Below, piece by piece: positions 50,150 to 58,551 of a DNA stretch of 64,000 nt (position 1 is the first letter of the stretch; each line of letters opens with the position of its first letter). The stretch comes from Dryocola sp032051265 (GTDB taxonomy: Bacteria > Pseudomonadota > Gammaproteobacteria > Enterobacterales > Enterobacteriaceae): the NCBI GenBank assembly GCA_032051265.1, contig DAMBYU010000007.1, positions 1 through 64,000 of the forward strand. The letters are read 5' to 3'. The notes beneath the pieces were generated by a model. The model searched no databases. It was not told the DNA's origin and saw only the letters and a list, made by a program, of their open reading frames with translations. Both the position numbers and the translations under genes were made by a program.

Positions 50150-51544
50150 ATGAAAGCATTTCCTGAGACTTTTTTGTGGGGCGGAGCAATTGCCGCAAAT
50201 CAGGTAGAAGGCGCGTGGCGGGAGGGGGGAAAAGGTATCTCCACTTCCGATGTTCAGCCGCACGGTGTCTTAAGCGAAGCTGTCGAGCGTGAGCCGGGTG
50301 ATTTCGGCATCAAAGACGTCGCCATCGATTTTTATCATCGCTACCCGGAAGATATCGCGCTGTTCGCGGAAATGGGGTTCGGGTGTCTGCGTGTGTCTAT
50401 TGCCTGGACGCGTATCTTTCCGCAGGGGGACGAGCAGACGCCAAACGAAGAGGGCCTGGCTTATTACGATCGCCTGTTTGATGAGCTGGCGAAGCACAAC
50501 ATCACACCGATGGTGACGCTTTCCCATTATGAAATGCCCTGGGGGCTGGTAAAAAAATATGGCGGCTGGGGCAGCCGTGAAACTATCACCTTCTTCGAGC
50601 GCTATGCGAGTTCGGTATTCACGCGTTATAAAAATAAGGTGAAGCTCTGGCTGACGTTTAACGAAATCAATATGTCGCTGCACGCGCCGCTCACCGGCGT
50701 GGGGCTGCCGGAAAAAAGCGCTAAAGCGGAAGTTTATCAGGCGATTCATCACCAGCTGGTGGCAAGCGCGCTGGTGGTAAAAGCCTGCCACGAGATAATC
50801 CCCGACGCGCGCATCGGCAACATGCTGCTGGGTGGCCTGATGTACCCGCTGACCTGCAGGCCGGAAGACGTGCTGGAAACGCTAAAAGAAAACCGAAGCT
50901 GGCTCTTCTTTGGCGATGTGCAGTGTCGCGGTGAATACCCCGGCTATATGCTGCGCTACTTCTGCGACAACGGCATTAAGCTGGAAATAACCGAAAGCGA
51001 TCGCGAAGCGCTAAAAACTACCGTCGATTTTATCTCCTTTAGCTATTACATGACCGGCTGCGTGACGGCGGATGAAGAGGTGAATGCTAAGGCGCGCGGC
51101 AATATTCTGAGCATGGTGCCTAACCCGCATCTGGCAAGCTCCGAGTGGGGCTGGCAGATAGATCCGATTGGCCTGCGCATCCTGCTCAACGAGCTGTGGG
51201 ATCGTTATCAGAAACCGCTGTTCATCGTTGAAAACGGACTGGGGGCGAAGGATAAGCTGGAAGCCGACGGAACGGTGCATGACGATTACCGCATCAGCTA
51301 TCTCAACGATCATTTGGTGCAGGTGGGTGAAGCGATTGAAGATGGCGTTGAGGTACTCGGTTATACCTGCTGGGGGCCGATCGATCTGGTGAGCGCCTCT
51401 AAAGCGGAGCTTTCTAAGCGCTATGGTTTCATCTACGTCGACCGCGACGACCAGGGCAACGGCACGCTTGCGCGTTCACGCAAGAAAAGCTTTCACTGGT
51501 ACAAAGAAGTAATTGCCACCAACGGCGGCAGTCTGAAGGTGTAG
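50150..51544 (+). CDS. bglB: 6-phospho-beta-glucosidase BglB (GH1)
   Basis: Cleaves phosphorylated beta-glucosides imported by BglF. The 464-residue glycoside hydrolase family 1 enzyme starts MKAFPETFLWGGAIAANQVEGAW, with the acid/base Glu172 in LTFNEINMSLHAP and the nucleophile Glu361 in LFIVENGLGAKD. Residues that bind the 6-phosphate lie in LVSASKAELSKRYGFIYVDRDD. It is closest to E. coli BglB (470 aa). AAGGAG overlaps the end of bglF; no gap separates the genes. Confidence 0.96.
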   Translation: MKAFPETFLWGGAIAANQVEGAWREGGKGISTSDVQPHGVLSEAVEREPGDFGIKDVAIDFYHRYPEDIALFAEMGFGCLRVSIAWTRIFPQGDEQTPNEEGLAYYDRLFDELAKHNITPMVTLSHYEMPWGLVKKYGGWGSRETITFFERYASSVFTRYKNKVKLWLTFNEINMSLHAPLTGVGLPEKSAKAEVYQAIHHQLVASALVVKACHEIIPDARIGNMLLGGLMYPLTCRPEDVLETLKENRSWLFFGDVQCRGEYPGYMLRYFCDNGIKLEITESDREALKTTVDFISFSYYMTGCVTADEEVNAKARGNILSMVPNPHLASSEWGWQIDPIGLRILLNELWDRYQKPLFIVENGLGAKDKLEADGTVHDDYRISYLNDHLVQVGEAIEDGVEVLGYTCWGPIDLVSASKAELSKRYGFIYVDRDDQGNGTLARSRKKSFHWYKEVIATNGGSLKV

Positions 51545-51566
51545 GTCGCACTGGCTCACGCTTAAC

Positions 51567-52481
51567 TCAGCCCACCAGCCGCTTAATAAAACTTCTGACC
51601 CACATCAGCGCCGCATCGCTGTTATGGCGCTGATGCCATAATAATGCCACCTCAAACGGAGCCACCTCGAGCGGTACCGGGCTGCTTTGTAAGCCCCATG
51701 TCTGCTGCCAGTTTTCACTCAACCCCTGCGGAACGGTAGCCAGCGCGGGCATTTGCATCAGCAGGCCGGGCAGGGCGGCGAAGTGTGGCGTGGTGTAACA
51801 AATCTCTCGCTTGTGTCCAAGTTTTGCCAGCAGCGTGTCGATATGGCTGCTTGTGGCTTCACGGTAGCTTACCAGCACGTGCTGCTGCGCGGCGTAAGCC
51901 TCAGGGGTTAAAGGGGCTTCAGGCTGAAGCTGCGAAGGATGCCAGAGGGTGACAAACTCCATTGATGTGAGGATCTCGCGCTCCATCCAGCGAGCGGACT
52001 GGTTTGCCACGCTAATCGCCATATCCAGATCGCCGCCTTCCAGACGCTGTGCGTCGGTGAACGGGTCGCTTGCCACTACGTTCAGGCGTACGCCCGGCGC
52101 TTCTGCGCGCAGGGCGGGCACCAGAAGCGGCATCAGCCACATTTCTACCCAGTCTGTCATGCCGAGGGTGACGGTGGCCTTCGCGTTGGCCGGAGTAAAC
52201 TCCGCCTGCTGAAACAGCGCGCTTTGCAGCTGTTCCAGCAGCGGCATCAATTCGGTGTGTAATTCAGTGGCGCGGGCGGTGGGCTGCATGCGATGGCCGC
52301 TGCGAATAAAAAGAGGATCGTCGAACATTTCCCGCAGGCGCGCCAGCGAACCGCTTACCGCAGGCTGGCCGAGATGCAGTTTATCCGCCGCCAGCGAAAC
52401 GCTCTGCTCGCGAAACAGCACCGCAAACGCAATCAGCAAATTGAGGTCGATTTTGCGAAAATCATTCTCTTTGATAGTCAT
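51567..52481 (-). CDS. LysR-family transcriptional regulator
   Basis: A 304-residue LysR regulator. The winged helix is FRKIDLNLLIAFAVLFREQSVSLAADKLHLGQPAVSGSLARLREMFDDPLFIRSG, in the NodD/LeuO-like style; the rest is a periplasmic-binding-protein-like effector domain. ATG at 52481 has GGAGA upstream. It is divergent from the metallo-hydrolase gene, 78 bp away, across a palindrome, the typical layout for a regulator and its target. Effector unknown. Confidence 0.9.
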   Translation of the reverse strand: MTIKENDFRKIDLNLLIAFAVLFREQSVSLAADKLHLGQPAVSGSLARLREMFDDPLFIRSGHRMQPTARATELHTELMPLLEQLQSALFQQAEFTPANAKATVTLGMTDWVEMWLMPLLVPALRAEAPGVRLNVVASDPFTDAQRLEGGDLDMAISVANQSARWMEREILTSMEFVTLWHPSQLQPEAPLTPEAYAAQQHVLVSYREATSSHIDTLLAKLGHKREICYTTPHFAALPGLLMQMPALATVPQGLSENWQQTWGLQSSPVPLEVAPFEVALLWHQRHNSDAALMWVRSFIKRLVG

Positions 52482-52486
52482 TATTT

Positions 52487-52502
52487 CTCCAATCAATTGG
52501 AG
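52487..52502. promoter_or_regulatory. Palindrome between the LysR gene and the metallo-hydrolase gene
   Basis: CTCCAATCAATTGGAG, with 7-bp perfect arms, lies in the divergent promoter region just upstream of the LysR start. It includes that gene's ribosome-binding site on the minus strand, so it could be an autoregulatory operator. Assignment is tentative. Confidence 0.5.
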
Positions 52503-52559
52503 TGATAATAAAGCCCTGGGGATACTGTCCGCAAGCTGAAAGCACTTTTTGAGGACAAG

Positions 52560-53519
52560 ATGAAAACTCCACTGACAATTTTAGCCCTGATAGCCGGCGG
52601 CACCCTGGCCGCGAGTGTGCTTGCTGAGCCGCTGCCGATTAGCCAGCAGCAGGCCCCCGGTTACTATCGCATGATGCTGGGCGACTGGCAGATTACCGCC
52701 GTTTCCGACGGCACCGTGGTAGTGCCGCTCGATAAACTGCTGACCGCTATTTCTCCATCACAGCTCCGGCGGCGTATGGCGGCAGATAATATGACGCCAG
52801 CGGCAGAAACCTCTATCAACACCTTTGTGATTAACACCGGTAAACAGGTAATTCTGGTGGATACCGGCGCGGGGGCGCTGTTTGGTGATGCAGGCGGACA
52901 TTTACTGGCTAACCTGCGTGCGGCTGGTTTCCCGCCAGAAAGTATTGATTTGGTCTTGCTGACGCACATTCACGGCGACCATTCTGGCGGCGTGGAGCAC
53001 AGCGGCAAGCCTGCGTTCCCGAATGCCACGGTGCGCGTGGAACAAAAAGATGTGGACTGGTGGCTGAATCCGGCCAACATCAACAAGGTTGAGGAAAGCC
53101 AGCGCCACACTTTTGCCGATTCTGAGAAAACCATGCGCCCGGTTATCGACGCGGGTAAGCTTCAGACGTTTCATGCTCCGACGGAAATTATTCCGGGCAT
53201 CGAGGCCATTTCCGCCGCAGGGCATACGCCGGGCAGCGTCATTTATCGCGTTAGCAACGGCGGACAAACCATGCTGTTATGGGGAGATATTATTCATGCC
53301 AAAGCGGTACAGATGCCGGAGCCGGACGTGGCGATTCATTTCGATGTGGATCAGAAAAAGGCGGTAACAACCCGAGAAAAAGTGCTTAAAGAGGCTGCGC
53401 AGAAAGACGTTTGGATCGCGGCCGCGCATATTTCATTTCCGGGAATCGGGCATGTTCAGAAGCAAGGAAATGGATACCGTTGGGTGCCGGTAAATTACAG
53501 CGCGCAAGCTAAAAAATAA
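52560..53519 (+). CDS. Exported metallo-beta-lactamase-fold hydrolase
   Basis: A 319-residue MBL-fold protein with a signal peptide (MKTPLTILALIAGGTLAASVLA, before EPLPIS). The zinc motif is LTHIHGDHSGGVEH (HxHxDH at 136-141), with later ligands in AAGHTPGSVIY and LLWGDIIHA. The early motif GDWQITAVSDGTVVVPLDKLL resembles the quorum-quenching lactonase/YtnP and alkyl-sulfatase-like hydrolase groups. True beta-lactamase activity is unlikely from these motifs. It is divergently paired with a LysR regulator. Substrate unknown. Confidence 0.87.
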   Translation: MKTPLTILALIAGGTLAASVLAEPLPISQQQAPGYYRMMLGDWQITAVSDGTVVVPLDKLLTAISPSQLRRRMAADNMTPAAETSINTFVINTGKQVILVDTGAGALFGDAGGHLLANLRAAGFPPESIDLVLLTHIHGDHSGGVEHSGKPAFPNATVRVEQKDVDWWLNPANINKVEESQRHTFADSEKTMRPVIDAGKLQTFHAPTEIIPGIEAISAAGHTPGSVIYRVSNGGQTMLLWGDIIHAKAVQMPEPDVAIHFDVDQKKAVTTREKVLKEAAQKDVWIAAAHISFPGIGHVQKQGNGYRWVPVNYSAQAKK

Positions 53520-53523
53520 GCAC

Positions 53524-53542
53524 GGTGCCACGCTGTGGCACC
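53524..53542. terminator. Hairpin between the metallo-hydrolase gene and yohP
   Basis: Stem GGTGCCA / TGGCACC with a five-base loop. On the minus strand it is followed by GTGCTTATTTTTTAG, so it may end yohP transcription; on the plus strand there is no T-run. Confidence 0.5.
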
Positions 53543-53554
53543 CGCTCGCTACTA

Positions 53555-53638
53555 TCAGAAAATCATTTTGAATACGCCGGTGACGACCAGTAAGCCAATA
53601 ATAAAGATGATCAGAACTGCCCATAAAATAATTTTCAT
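53555..53638 (-). CDS. yohP: YohP, 27-residue membrane microprotein
   Basis: A 27-codon gene, MKIILWAVLIIFIIGLLV then VTGVFKMIF, differing from E. coli YohP by one conservative change as far as I recall it. It is a single transmembrane helix with one lysine at each end. GGGAG lies 6 nt before the ATG. E. coli YohP is a stress-induced inner-membrane microprotein inserted by SRP/SecYEG or YidC; its function is unclear. It is too short for standard gene finding but its sequence and ribosome-binding site are persuasive. Confidence 0.9.
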   Translation of the reverse strand: MKIILWAVLIIFIIGLLVVTGVFKMIF

Positions 53639-53671
53639 TAATGCTCCCTATCTTTTGGCTGATGTTCAGAC

Positions 53672-53678
53672 AGTATAG
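53672..53678 (-). promoter_or_regulatory. Probable sigma-S-type -10 element of yohP
   Basis: On the minus strand the sequence reads GCCTATACTGTC; CTATACT fits the sigma-S extended -10 consensus. It would give a leader of about 25-30 nt before yohP. Stress induction of E. coli yohP agrees with this. Confidence 0.5.
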
Positions 53679-53752
53679 GCAAGGATGCGCGAAGCGGGGG
53701 AAGTTGCCCCCCCGTAAAGGGTAATTCAGTGAAAAAAAGATAGAGCGATTAG

Positions 53753-54490
53753 TCAGATATGCGGTTTACGGGCGGCCAGCAGGAAAAGCATCGGACGATC
53801 TTTCTCTTCATCCAGCGCCGGGTTCTGGGCAATTTGCTCCGCGCTCGGGCCCCACTCATCAAGTTTTTCGATAACAAAACCGGCGCTTATCAGCGCGTTT
53901 ATCCAGCTCGATAATTTACGATGCTGCTTTTTCACACCGTCGGCAAACCAGTTGCTGATGCGCTCGCCTTCCTGCTGATAATGGTTTACCGGCCATGATT
54001 TCTGCCCCGTCTGGTCAGCCAGCCATCCTTGCTGTAGTGGTGCCGTGTAAACCGGATGCTCGGCGGAAAAGACCAGCCTGCCACCGGGAACCAGCGCTTG
54101 TTCAAGCGTGGCAAACAGCGCTGAAATATTTTCCAGATAGTGGAGCGCCAGCGAGCTGTAAACCAGGTCCACGCTTTTCGCGGGCAGCTGTAACTGCTCC
54201 AGATCTTCGCGGCGATAGATAATCCCCTCACCGGTCGTCATTTCCTGCGCTTTTTCGAGCATCTTCACCGAGACATCCAGCCCCAGAACCTCCGCTGCGC
54301 CCCGGGAGCGTGCGTAGCGGCAAAACCAGCCGTAGCCGCAGCCCAGATCGACGACTTTTTTATCCTGAATTTCCGGCAGCAGAGTCTGCATCGTCGGCCA
54401 TTCAGGCGCGCCATCCAGCCCTTTAATCGAGCGGTCGAGGGTAGCGTAGCCTGCAAAAAACGCCGGGTTATCATAGATATTTTGTGTCAT
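53753..54490 (-). CDS. Class I SAM-dependent methyltransferase
   Basis: A 245-residue methyltransferase. Motif I is KVVDLGCGYGWFCRYAR, acidic motif II is VLGLDVSVKMLEKA, and VDLVYSSLALHYLENI and LVPGGRLVFSAEHPVY follow. It is of the Methyltransf_11/25 type acting on small molecules; the target cannot be named. ATG at 54490 has AGGAG 6 nt upstream. It is not found at this place in E. coli. Confidence 0.85.
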   Translation of the reverse strand: MTQNIYDNPAFFAGYATLDRSIKGLDGAPEWPTMQTLLPEIQDKKVVDLGCGYGWFCRYARSRGAAEVLGLDVSVKMLEKAQEMTTGEGIIYRREDLEQLQLPAKSVDLVYSSLALHYLENISALFATLEQALVPGGRLVFSAEHPVYTAPLQQGWLADQTGQKSWPVNHYQQEGERISNWFADGVKKQHRKLSSWINALISAGFVIEKLDEWGPSAEQIAQNPALDEEKDRPMLFLLAARKPHI

Positions 54491-54663
54491 GGCAACTCCT
54501 GTATGCACAGCCTTAATTGGCCCCTCTAGTGTAGAAGATCCTTAAACCTGAAGAAAATGGATCCCGGCTTTGTCCTTACCAGGCGACGAGAGCGGGCATC
54601 GGCTAATTATTTATCTCCTCCTATACTTAATTCTCTGCTTTTAATCTTATCCGGGAGGTGGTG

Positions 54664-55437
54664 ATGAGTACGGCTAACAAAGTGGTTATCGTAACGGCGT
54701 CGGATTCTGGTATCGGCAAAAAATGTGCGCTGATGCTGGCTGAACAGGGCTATGACGTGGGGATCACCTGGCATTCAGATGAGAAGGGTGCTGAGGACAC
54801 AGCGCGGGAGATTCGTGGGCTGGGGCGGCGGGCTGAAACTGTTCAGCTCGATTTAAGCAATTTACCTGACGGAGCGGCCGGCATTGATGAGTTGATAAGC
54901 CGCTTCGGGAGAATTGATGCTCTGGTGAACAACGCCGGCGCAATGAGCAAAAACCCTTTCCTGGACGTTACGCTTGATGAATGGCGCAAGCTGTTTACCG
55001 TTGACGTAGACGGCGCATTTTTGTGCTCTCAAAAAGTGGCGCACGCTATGGTGCAACAAGGTAGCGGAGGGCGGATTGTGAATATTACCTCCGTTCATGA
55101 ACATACGCCGCTGCCCGAGGCCTGCGCCTATACTGCCGCCAAACATGCGCTGGGCGGACTGACCAAATCCATGGCGATGGAGCTGGTTCAGCATAACATT
55201 CTGGTCAACGCCGTCGCACCCGGCGCTATCGCCACCCCGATGAACGACATGAAAGAGGGGGAAGGCAAACATACTGAACTGCCGACCGTCCCGCTTGGTC
55301 GATTTGGCGAGACGGAAGAGATAGCAAGCCTGGTAGCCTGGCTGTGTTCAGACAGCGCCAGCTACACTACCGGGCAGTCATTTATCGTTGACGGGGGGTT
55401 TATGCTAGCCAATCCCCAGTTCAAGCCGAAAAATTAG
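54664..55437 (+). CDS. yohF: YohF, short-chain dehydrogenase/reductase
   Basis: A 257-residue classical SDR. The cofactor motif TASDSGIGKKCA replaces the usual TGxxxGIG threonine-glycine pair with TASDSGIG, as in E. coli YohF (253 aa). NNAGAMSKNPF and the catalytic serine-tyrosine-lysine in NITSVHEHTPLPEACAYTAAKHALGG follow; the C terminus is SFIVDGGFMLANPQF. Substrate unknown. ATG 54664 is 5 nt after GGGAGG; upstream GTG codons are too close to it. Ends overlap the convergent yohD by 4 nt. Confidence 0.93.
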   Translation: MSTANKVVIVTASDSGIGKKCALMLAEQGYDVGITWHSDEKGAEDTAREIRGLGRRAETVQLDLSNLPDGAAGIDELISRFGRIDALVNNAGAMSKNPFLDVTLDEWRKLFTVDVDGAFLCSQKVAHAMVQQGSGGRIVNITSVHEHTPLPEACAYTAAKHALGGLTKSMAMELVQHNILVNAVAPGAIATPMNDMKEGEGKHTELPTVPLGRFGETEEIASLVAWLCSDSASYTTGQSFIVDGGFMLANPQFKPKN

Positions 55438-56003
55438 TCCTGTCGTTTGCTGGCGCGGCGTTTAAACCAGTAGCGGGCAAGCCAGACCAGGGCTATGGCG
55501 ACCACCAGCCAAATCCAGCGCTTAACATACTGGTCGAGGCTGTGCAGCCACGGACTTATCAACTCGCCGCCCACATAGCCCAGCGAGGTGAACAGGGTTG
55601 CCCACACCAGCGCGCCCGCGATATTAAGCGGGAGAAATATTTTCGGCGGCAGACGGCTGGCGCCGATTAATAGCGGACCGATAATACGAAAGCCGTACAT
55701 AAAGCGCGTGCCGATCACAAACAGCCAGGGGTGGCGATTAATAAGCTTCTGAGCTTTGGCGATCTTTTTGTGATGTTTACTAAAACGTGAAAGCAACGAA
55801 TCGCCAAAGCGTCGTCCGGCCAGATAAAGCAGCTGGTCGCCAATCATACCGCCCAGCGCCACGGAAATGACCACCAGCGGGAATTTCAGCAGTCCCTGAT
55901 GCGCCGCTACCCCGCCGAGTAGGGCGATAGTTTCCCCTTCCGCCATACTGCCCAGCACCAGCGCGGCATAGCCGTAATGCTCAATTAAGCTGTTGATATC
56001 CAT
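55434..56003 (-). CDS. yohD: YohD, DedA-family membrane protein
   Basis: A 189-residue inner-membrane protein of the DedA (SNARE-associated/VTT) family. The family motif appears as GTRFMYGFRIIGPLLIGASRLPPKIFLPLNIAGALVWA, with GGMIGDQLLYLAGRRFGDSL and basic residues at the tail (WFKRRASKRQD). DedA relatives act in undecaprenyl phosphate or phospholipid recycling; the specific role of YohD is not known. E. coli YohD is 192 residues. Confidence 0.94.
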   Translation of the reverse strand: MDINSLIEHYGYAALVLGSMAEGETIALLGGVAAHQGLLKFPLVVISVALGGMIGDQLLYLAGRRFGDSLLSRFSKHHKKIAKAQKLINRHPWLFVIGTRFMYGFRIIGPLLIGASRLPPKIFLPLNIAGALVWATLFTSLGYVGGELISPWLHSLDQYVKRWIWLVVAIALVWLARYWFKRRASKRQD

Positions 56004-56170
56004 CAGACTCAGCTGTTCTCCTTATTGTTAACGACTTTAAAGCATACAACCCCACCGCTCGCGCGCAGCTAAACGGGGCAGATAAATTAGCATGATTAAA
56101 AAACAATCTGAGGGTGTGCATTATAATTAGGGTGCTGCTTACACTGTGGATCTATATGACAGGAGGCCCT

Positions 56171-56758
56171 ATGAACCATGTCTGGGGATTGCTATCCCAT
56201 CCCAATCGTGAAATGCAGGAAATTAAGCGCGAGAACGAAACGGTCTCGCATCACTACACGCATCATGTTTTGCTTATGGCGGCCATCCCGGTGATTTGCG
56301 CCTTTATCGGCACCACGCAAATCGGCTGGAATTTTGGCGATGGCACTTTTGTTGAACTCTCAGTGTTTACCGGTTTAGTGCTTGGCGTGCTGTTTTATGC
56401 GCTGATGCTGGCAGGCGTGGCGGTAATGGGCCGCGTTATCTGGTGGATGGCAAGAAATTATCCGAAACGTCCGTCGCTTGCCCGGTGCATGGTATTTGCC
56501 GGTTACGTGGCGACTCCCCTGTTCTTAAGCGGCGTGGTAGCTCTCTATCCACTGGTTTGGCTTTGTGTTGCGGTAGGCGCGGCGGCGCTGTTCTATACGG
56601 GTTACCTGCTTTATGTTGGTATTCCTGAATTCCTGAATATCAATAAAGAGGAAGGCATGAGCTTCTCCAGTTCCACCCTCGCCATCGGCGTACTGGTGCT
56701 GGAAGTGCTGCTGGCCATGGCAGTCATCTTATGGGGTTATGGGTATCGCCTGTTTTGA
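56171..56758 (+). CDS. yohC: YohC, Yip1-family inner-membrane protein
   Basis: A 195-residue membrane protein with five predicted helices (Yip1/YIPF domain): MNHVWGLLSHPNREMQEIKREN, HHVLLMAAIPVICAFIGTTQIGW, VAVMGRVIWWMARNYPKRP and SSSTLAIGVLVLEVLLA. It equals E. coli YohC in length. The ATG at 56171 is preceded by a perfect AGGAGG; a longer in-frame reading from 56114 is rejected on that basis. Function unknown. Confidence 0.94.
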   Translation: MNHVWGLLSHPNREMQEIKRENETVSHHYTHHVLLMAAIPVICAFIGTTQIGWNFGDGTFVELSVFTGLVLGVLFYALMLAGVAVMGRVIWWMARNYPKRPSLARCMVFAGYVATPLFLSGVVALYPLVWLCVAVGAAALFYTGYLLYVGIPEFLNINKEEGMSFSSSTLAIGVLVLEVLLAMAVILWGYGYRLF

Positions 56759-56893
56759 CATCAGGTTACGATTCTCCAGTAGCCGTTTCCCGAGGCGTCA
56801 GAGTATTATGCTGGCGCCTCACTTATTTTATTCACTATCTGAACGTGAGTGGTGGCAAACATCACACTCCAGAATAATTACAGAAGCGTCACC

Positions 56894-57835
56894 ATGCCGA
56901 CAAAAATCCGTCTGTCACTGTTCAGCCTTGCGCTGATGATAACCGTGCCTCTGGCACCGCAGGCTCTTGCGAGCAAGGCCGTAACGTCCGCCAGCAGCGG
57001 GCAAGAGATCGCTTCCGGCAGCGCCATGATTGTCGATCTGCAAACCAATAAGGTTTTGTACTCCAGCCATCCGGATCTGGTGCGTCCGATCGCGTCCATC
57101 ACCAAATTGATGACCGCCATGGTGGTGCTGGATGCCCATTTACCGATGGATGAGATGCTGAGCGTGGACATCAGCCATACGCCGGAGATGAAAGGCGTCT
57201 ACTCCCGCGTGCGGCTGAAGAGTAAAATCAGCCGTAAAAATATGCTGCTGCTGGCGCTGATGTCTTCGGAAAACCGTGCCGCAGCGAGCCTCGCGCACCA
57301 CTACCCTGGCGGTTACGATGCATTTATCCGCGCGATGAATGCGAAGGCGAAGTCTCTTGGCATGAGCCACACCCGCTATGTGGAGCCAACAGGTTTATCG
57401 ATAGATAACGTTTCCACCGCGCGCGATCTCACCAAAATGCTGATCGCCTCGAAGCAATATCCGCTGCTTGGCCAGTTGAGCACCACTAAAGAGGATATGG
57501 CGACCTTCAGCAACCCGCCGTATACGCTGCCGTTCCGTAACACCAACCATCTGGTATATCGCAATAACTGGAATATTCAGCTAACGAAAACCGGCTTTAC
57601 CAATAACGCCGGGCACTGTCTGGTGATGCGCACCGTGATTAACCATCGTCCGGTGTCGCTGGTGGTGCTGGATGCGTTCGGTAAATACACCCACTTCGCG
57701 GACGCTAACCGCCTGCGCAACTGGATGGAAACCGGAAAAATAACGCCTGTGCCGTCATCCGCCCTGAGCTATAAAAAGCAAAAAGCGGCGCAGATGGCGA
57801 GCAATGCTGCGGCGGGTAACACGCAGGAAGATTAA
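56894..57835 (+). CDS. pbpG: D-alanyl-D-alanine endopeptidase PbpG (PBP7)
   Basis: Periplasmic low-molecular-weight penicillin-binding protein that cuts meso-DAP-D-Ala crosslinks in peptidoglycan. The 313-residue precursor has a signal peptide ending ALA. Active-site motifs are S68-I-T-K71 in IASITKLMTAMVVLDA, SEN in LMSSENRAAASLAHHYPGG, and KTG in IQLTKTGFTNNAGHCLVM. E. coli PbpG has the same size. ATG 56894 chosen because it starts the signal peptide directly. Confidence 0.96.
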   Translation: MPTKIRLSLFSLALMITVPLAPQALASKAVTSASSGQEIASGSAMIVDLQTNKVLYSSHPDLVRPIASITKLMTAMVVLDAHLPMDEMLSVDISHTPEMKGVYSRVRLKSKISRKNMLLLALMSSENRAAASLAHHYPGGYDAFIRAMNAKAKSLGMSHTRYVEPTGLSIDNVSTARDLTKMLIASKQYPLLGQLSTTKEDMATFSNPPYTLPFRNTNHLVYRNNWNIQLTKTGFTNNAGHCLVMRTVINHRPVSLVVLDAFGKYTHFADANRLRNWMETGKITPVPSSALSYKKQKAAQMASNAAAGNTQED

Positions 57836-57849
57836 GTTATGGAGTTGCA

Positions 57850-57878
57850 GGTCGGGTAAGCATTAGCGTCACCCGACC
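57850..57878. repeat. REP-type palindrome downstream of pbpG
   Basis: GGTCGGGTAAG, then CATTAGC, then GTCACCCGACC: a hairpin with arms GTCGGGT / ACCCGAC in the 48-bp gap between convergent pbpG and the GNAT gene. It resembles REP elements of Klebsiella and Enterobacter, and shares its TCGGGTA and CCCGACC ends with the copy at 63860. Confidence 0.7.
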
Positions 57879-57883
57879 ATAGC

Positions 57884-58435
57884 TCAGGGGGCGCTCCAGT
57901 CCCCTGCGTTAAGCGGACGCTGCATAATTAACGTGTCCCGCCAGTCGCCCAGCTTGAAGCCCACGCTGCGTAAATTCCCGACGATTTCAAAGCCGAATTG
58001 TTTATGCAGGCGGCACGAACCGGTATTTTTCTCGCCGTCACCGATTACGGCAATCATTTGCCGCCACGGGCCTTCTTCGCAGCGGGCAATCAGCGCGCTC
58101 AGCAATTCGCTGCCGATCCCGCGCCCGGTCATGCTGGCATCAATGTAAACAGAATCTTCGATGGTAAAGCGATACGCGGGGCGAGGGCGATAAACGGTGG
58201 CGTAGCAGTAACCCACCACGATCCCATCATAGTGCGCAACCAGCCACGGCAGCCCCTGTTCACGAATGTGGTGTAACCGTTCTCGCATTTGAAATTCTGT
58301 CGGGGGCGTTTCTTCAAAAGAGCCGCGACCATGAAGGACATGCCATTCATAAATGGCGGTAATAGCAGGAATATCGTCGAGCGTAGCTTCCCGAACATCT
58401 AGCCGCGCGACCGGTAATGTTTCGACCACTGACAT
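57884..58435 (-). CDS. GNAT-family acetyltransferase, phosphinothricin/methionine-sulfone type
   Basis: A 183-residue GNAT protein. The acetyl-CoA motif A is SVYIDASMTGRGIGSELLSALIARCEE, preceded by VVGYCYATVYRPRPAYRFTIED and followed by NTGSCRLHKQFGFEIVGNLRSVGFKLGDWRD, the hallmark of the Pat/YncA subfamily that acetylates phosphinothricin-like amino acids. Substrate is inferred by family only. ATG 58435 (MSVVETLPVARLDVREA) has a weak AGAGG upstream. It is an insertion between pbpG and dld relative to E. coli. Confidence 0.85.
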   Translation of the reverse strand: MSVVETLPVARLDVREATLDDIPAITAIYEWHVLHGRGSFEETPPTEFQMRERLHHIREQGLPWLVAHYDGIVVGYCYATVYRPRPAYRFTIEDSVYIDASMTGRGIGSELLSALIARCEEGPWRQMIAVIGDGEKNTGSCRLHKQFGFEIVGNLRSVGFKLGDWRDTLIMQRPLNAGDWSAP

Positions 58436-58551
58436 TTTCGAACCTCTGCGCTGGGATGCGGGTGGGAAAGAGAGTCCCACCCTTATTGTTCGCTAATTTA
58501 GTCCTAAAAATGAACGAAAAATAGCCCCATTCCGACAGTTAACGGCACGTT

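Noticed and set aside
52560..53519. Reading the metallo-hydrolase as an antibiotic-resistance beta-lactamase
   Set aside because: The HxHxDH motif is shared by the whole superfamily, and the surrounding segments resemble lactonase/sulfatase-like members, not known carbapenemases.
53694..53713. G-run/C-run hairpin after the methyltransferase gene
   Set aside because: The stem is a simple homopolymer pairing without a T-tract on either strand; not supported as a terminator.
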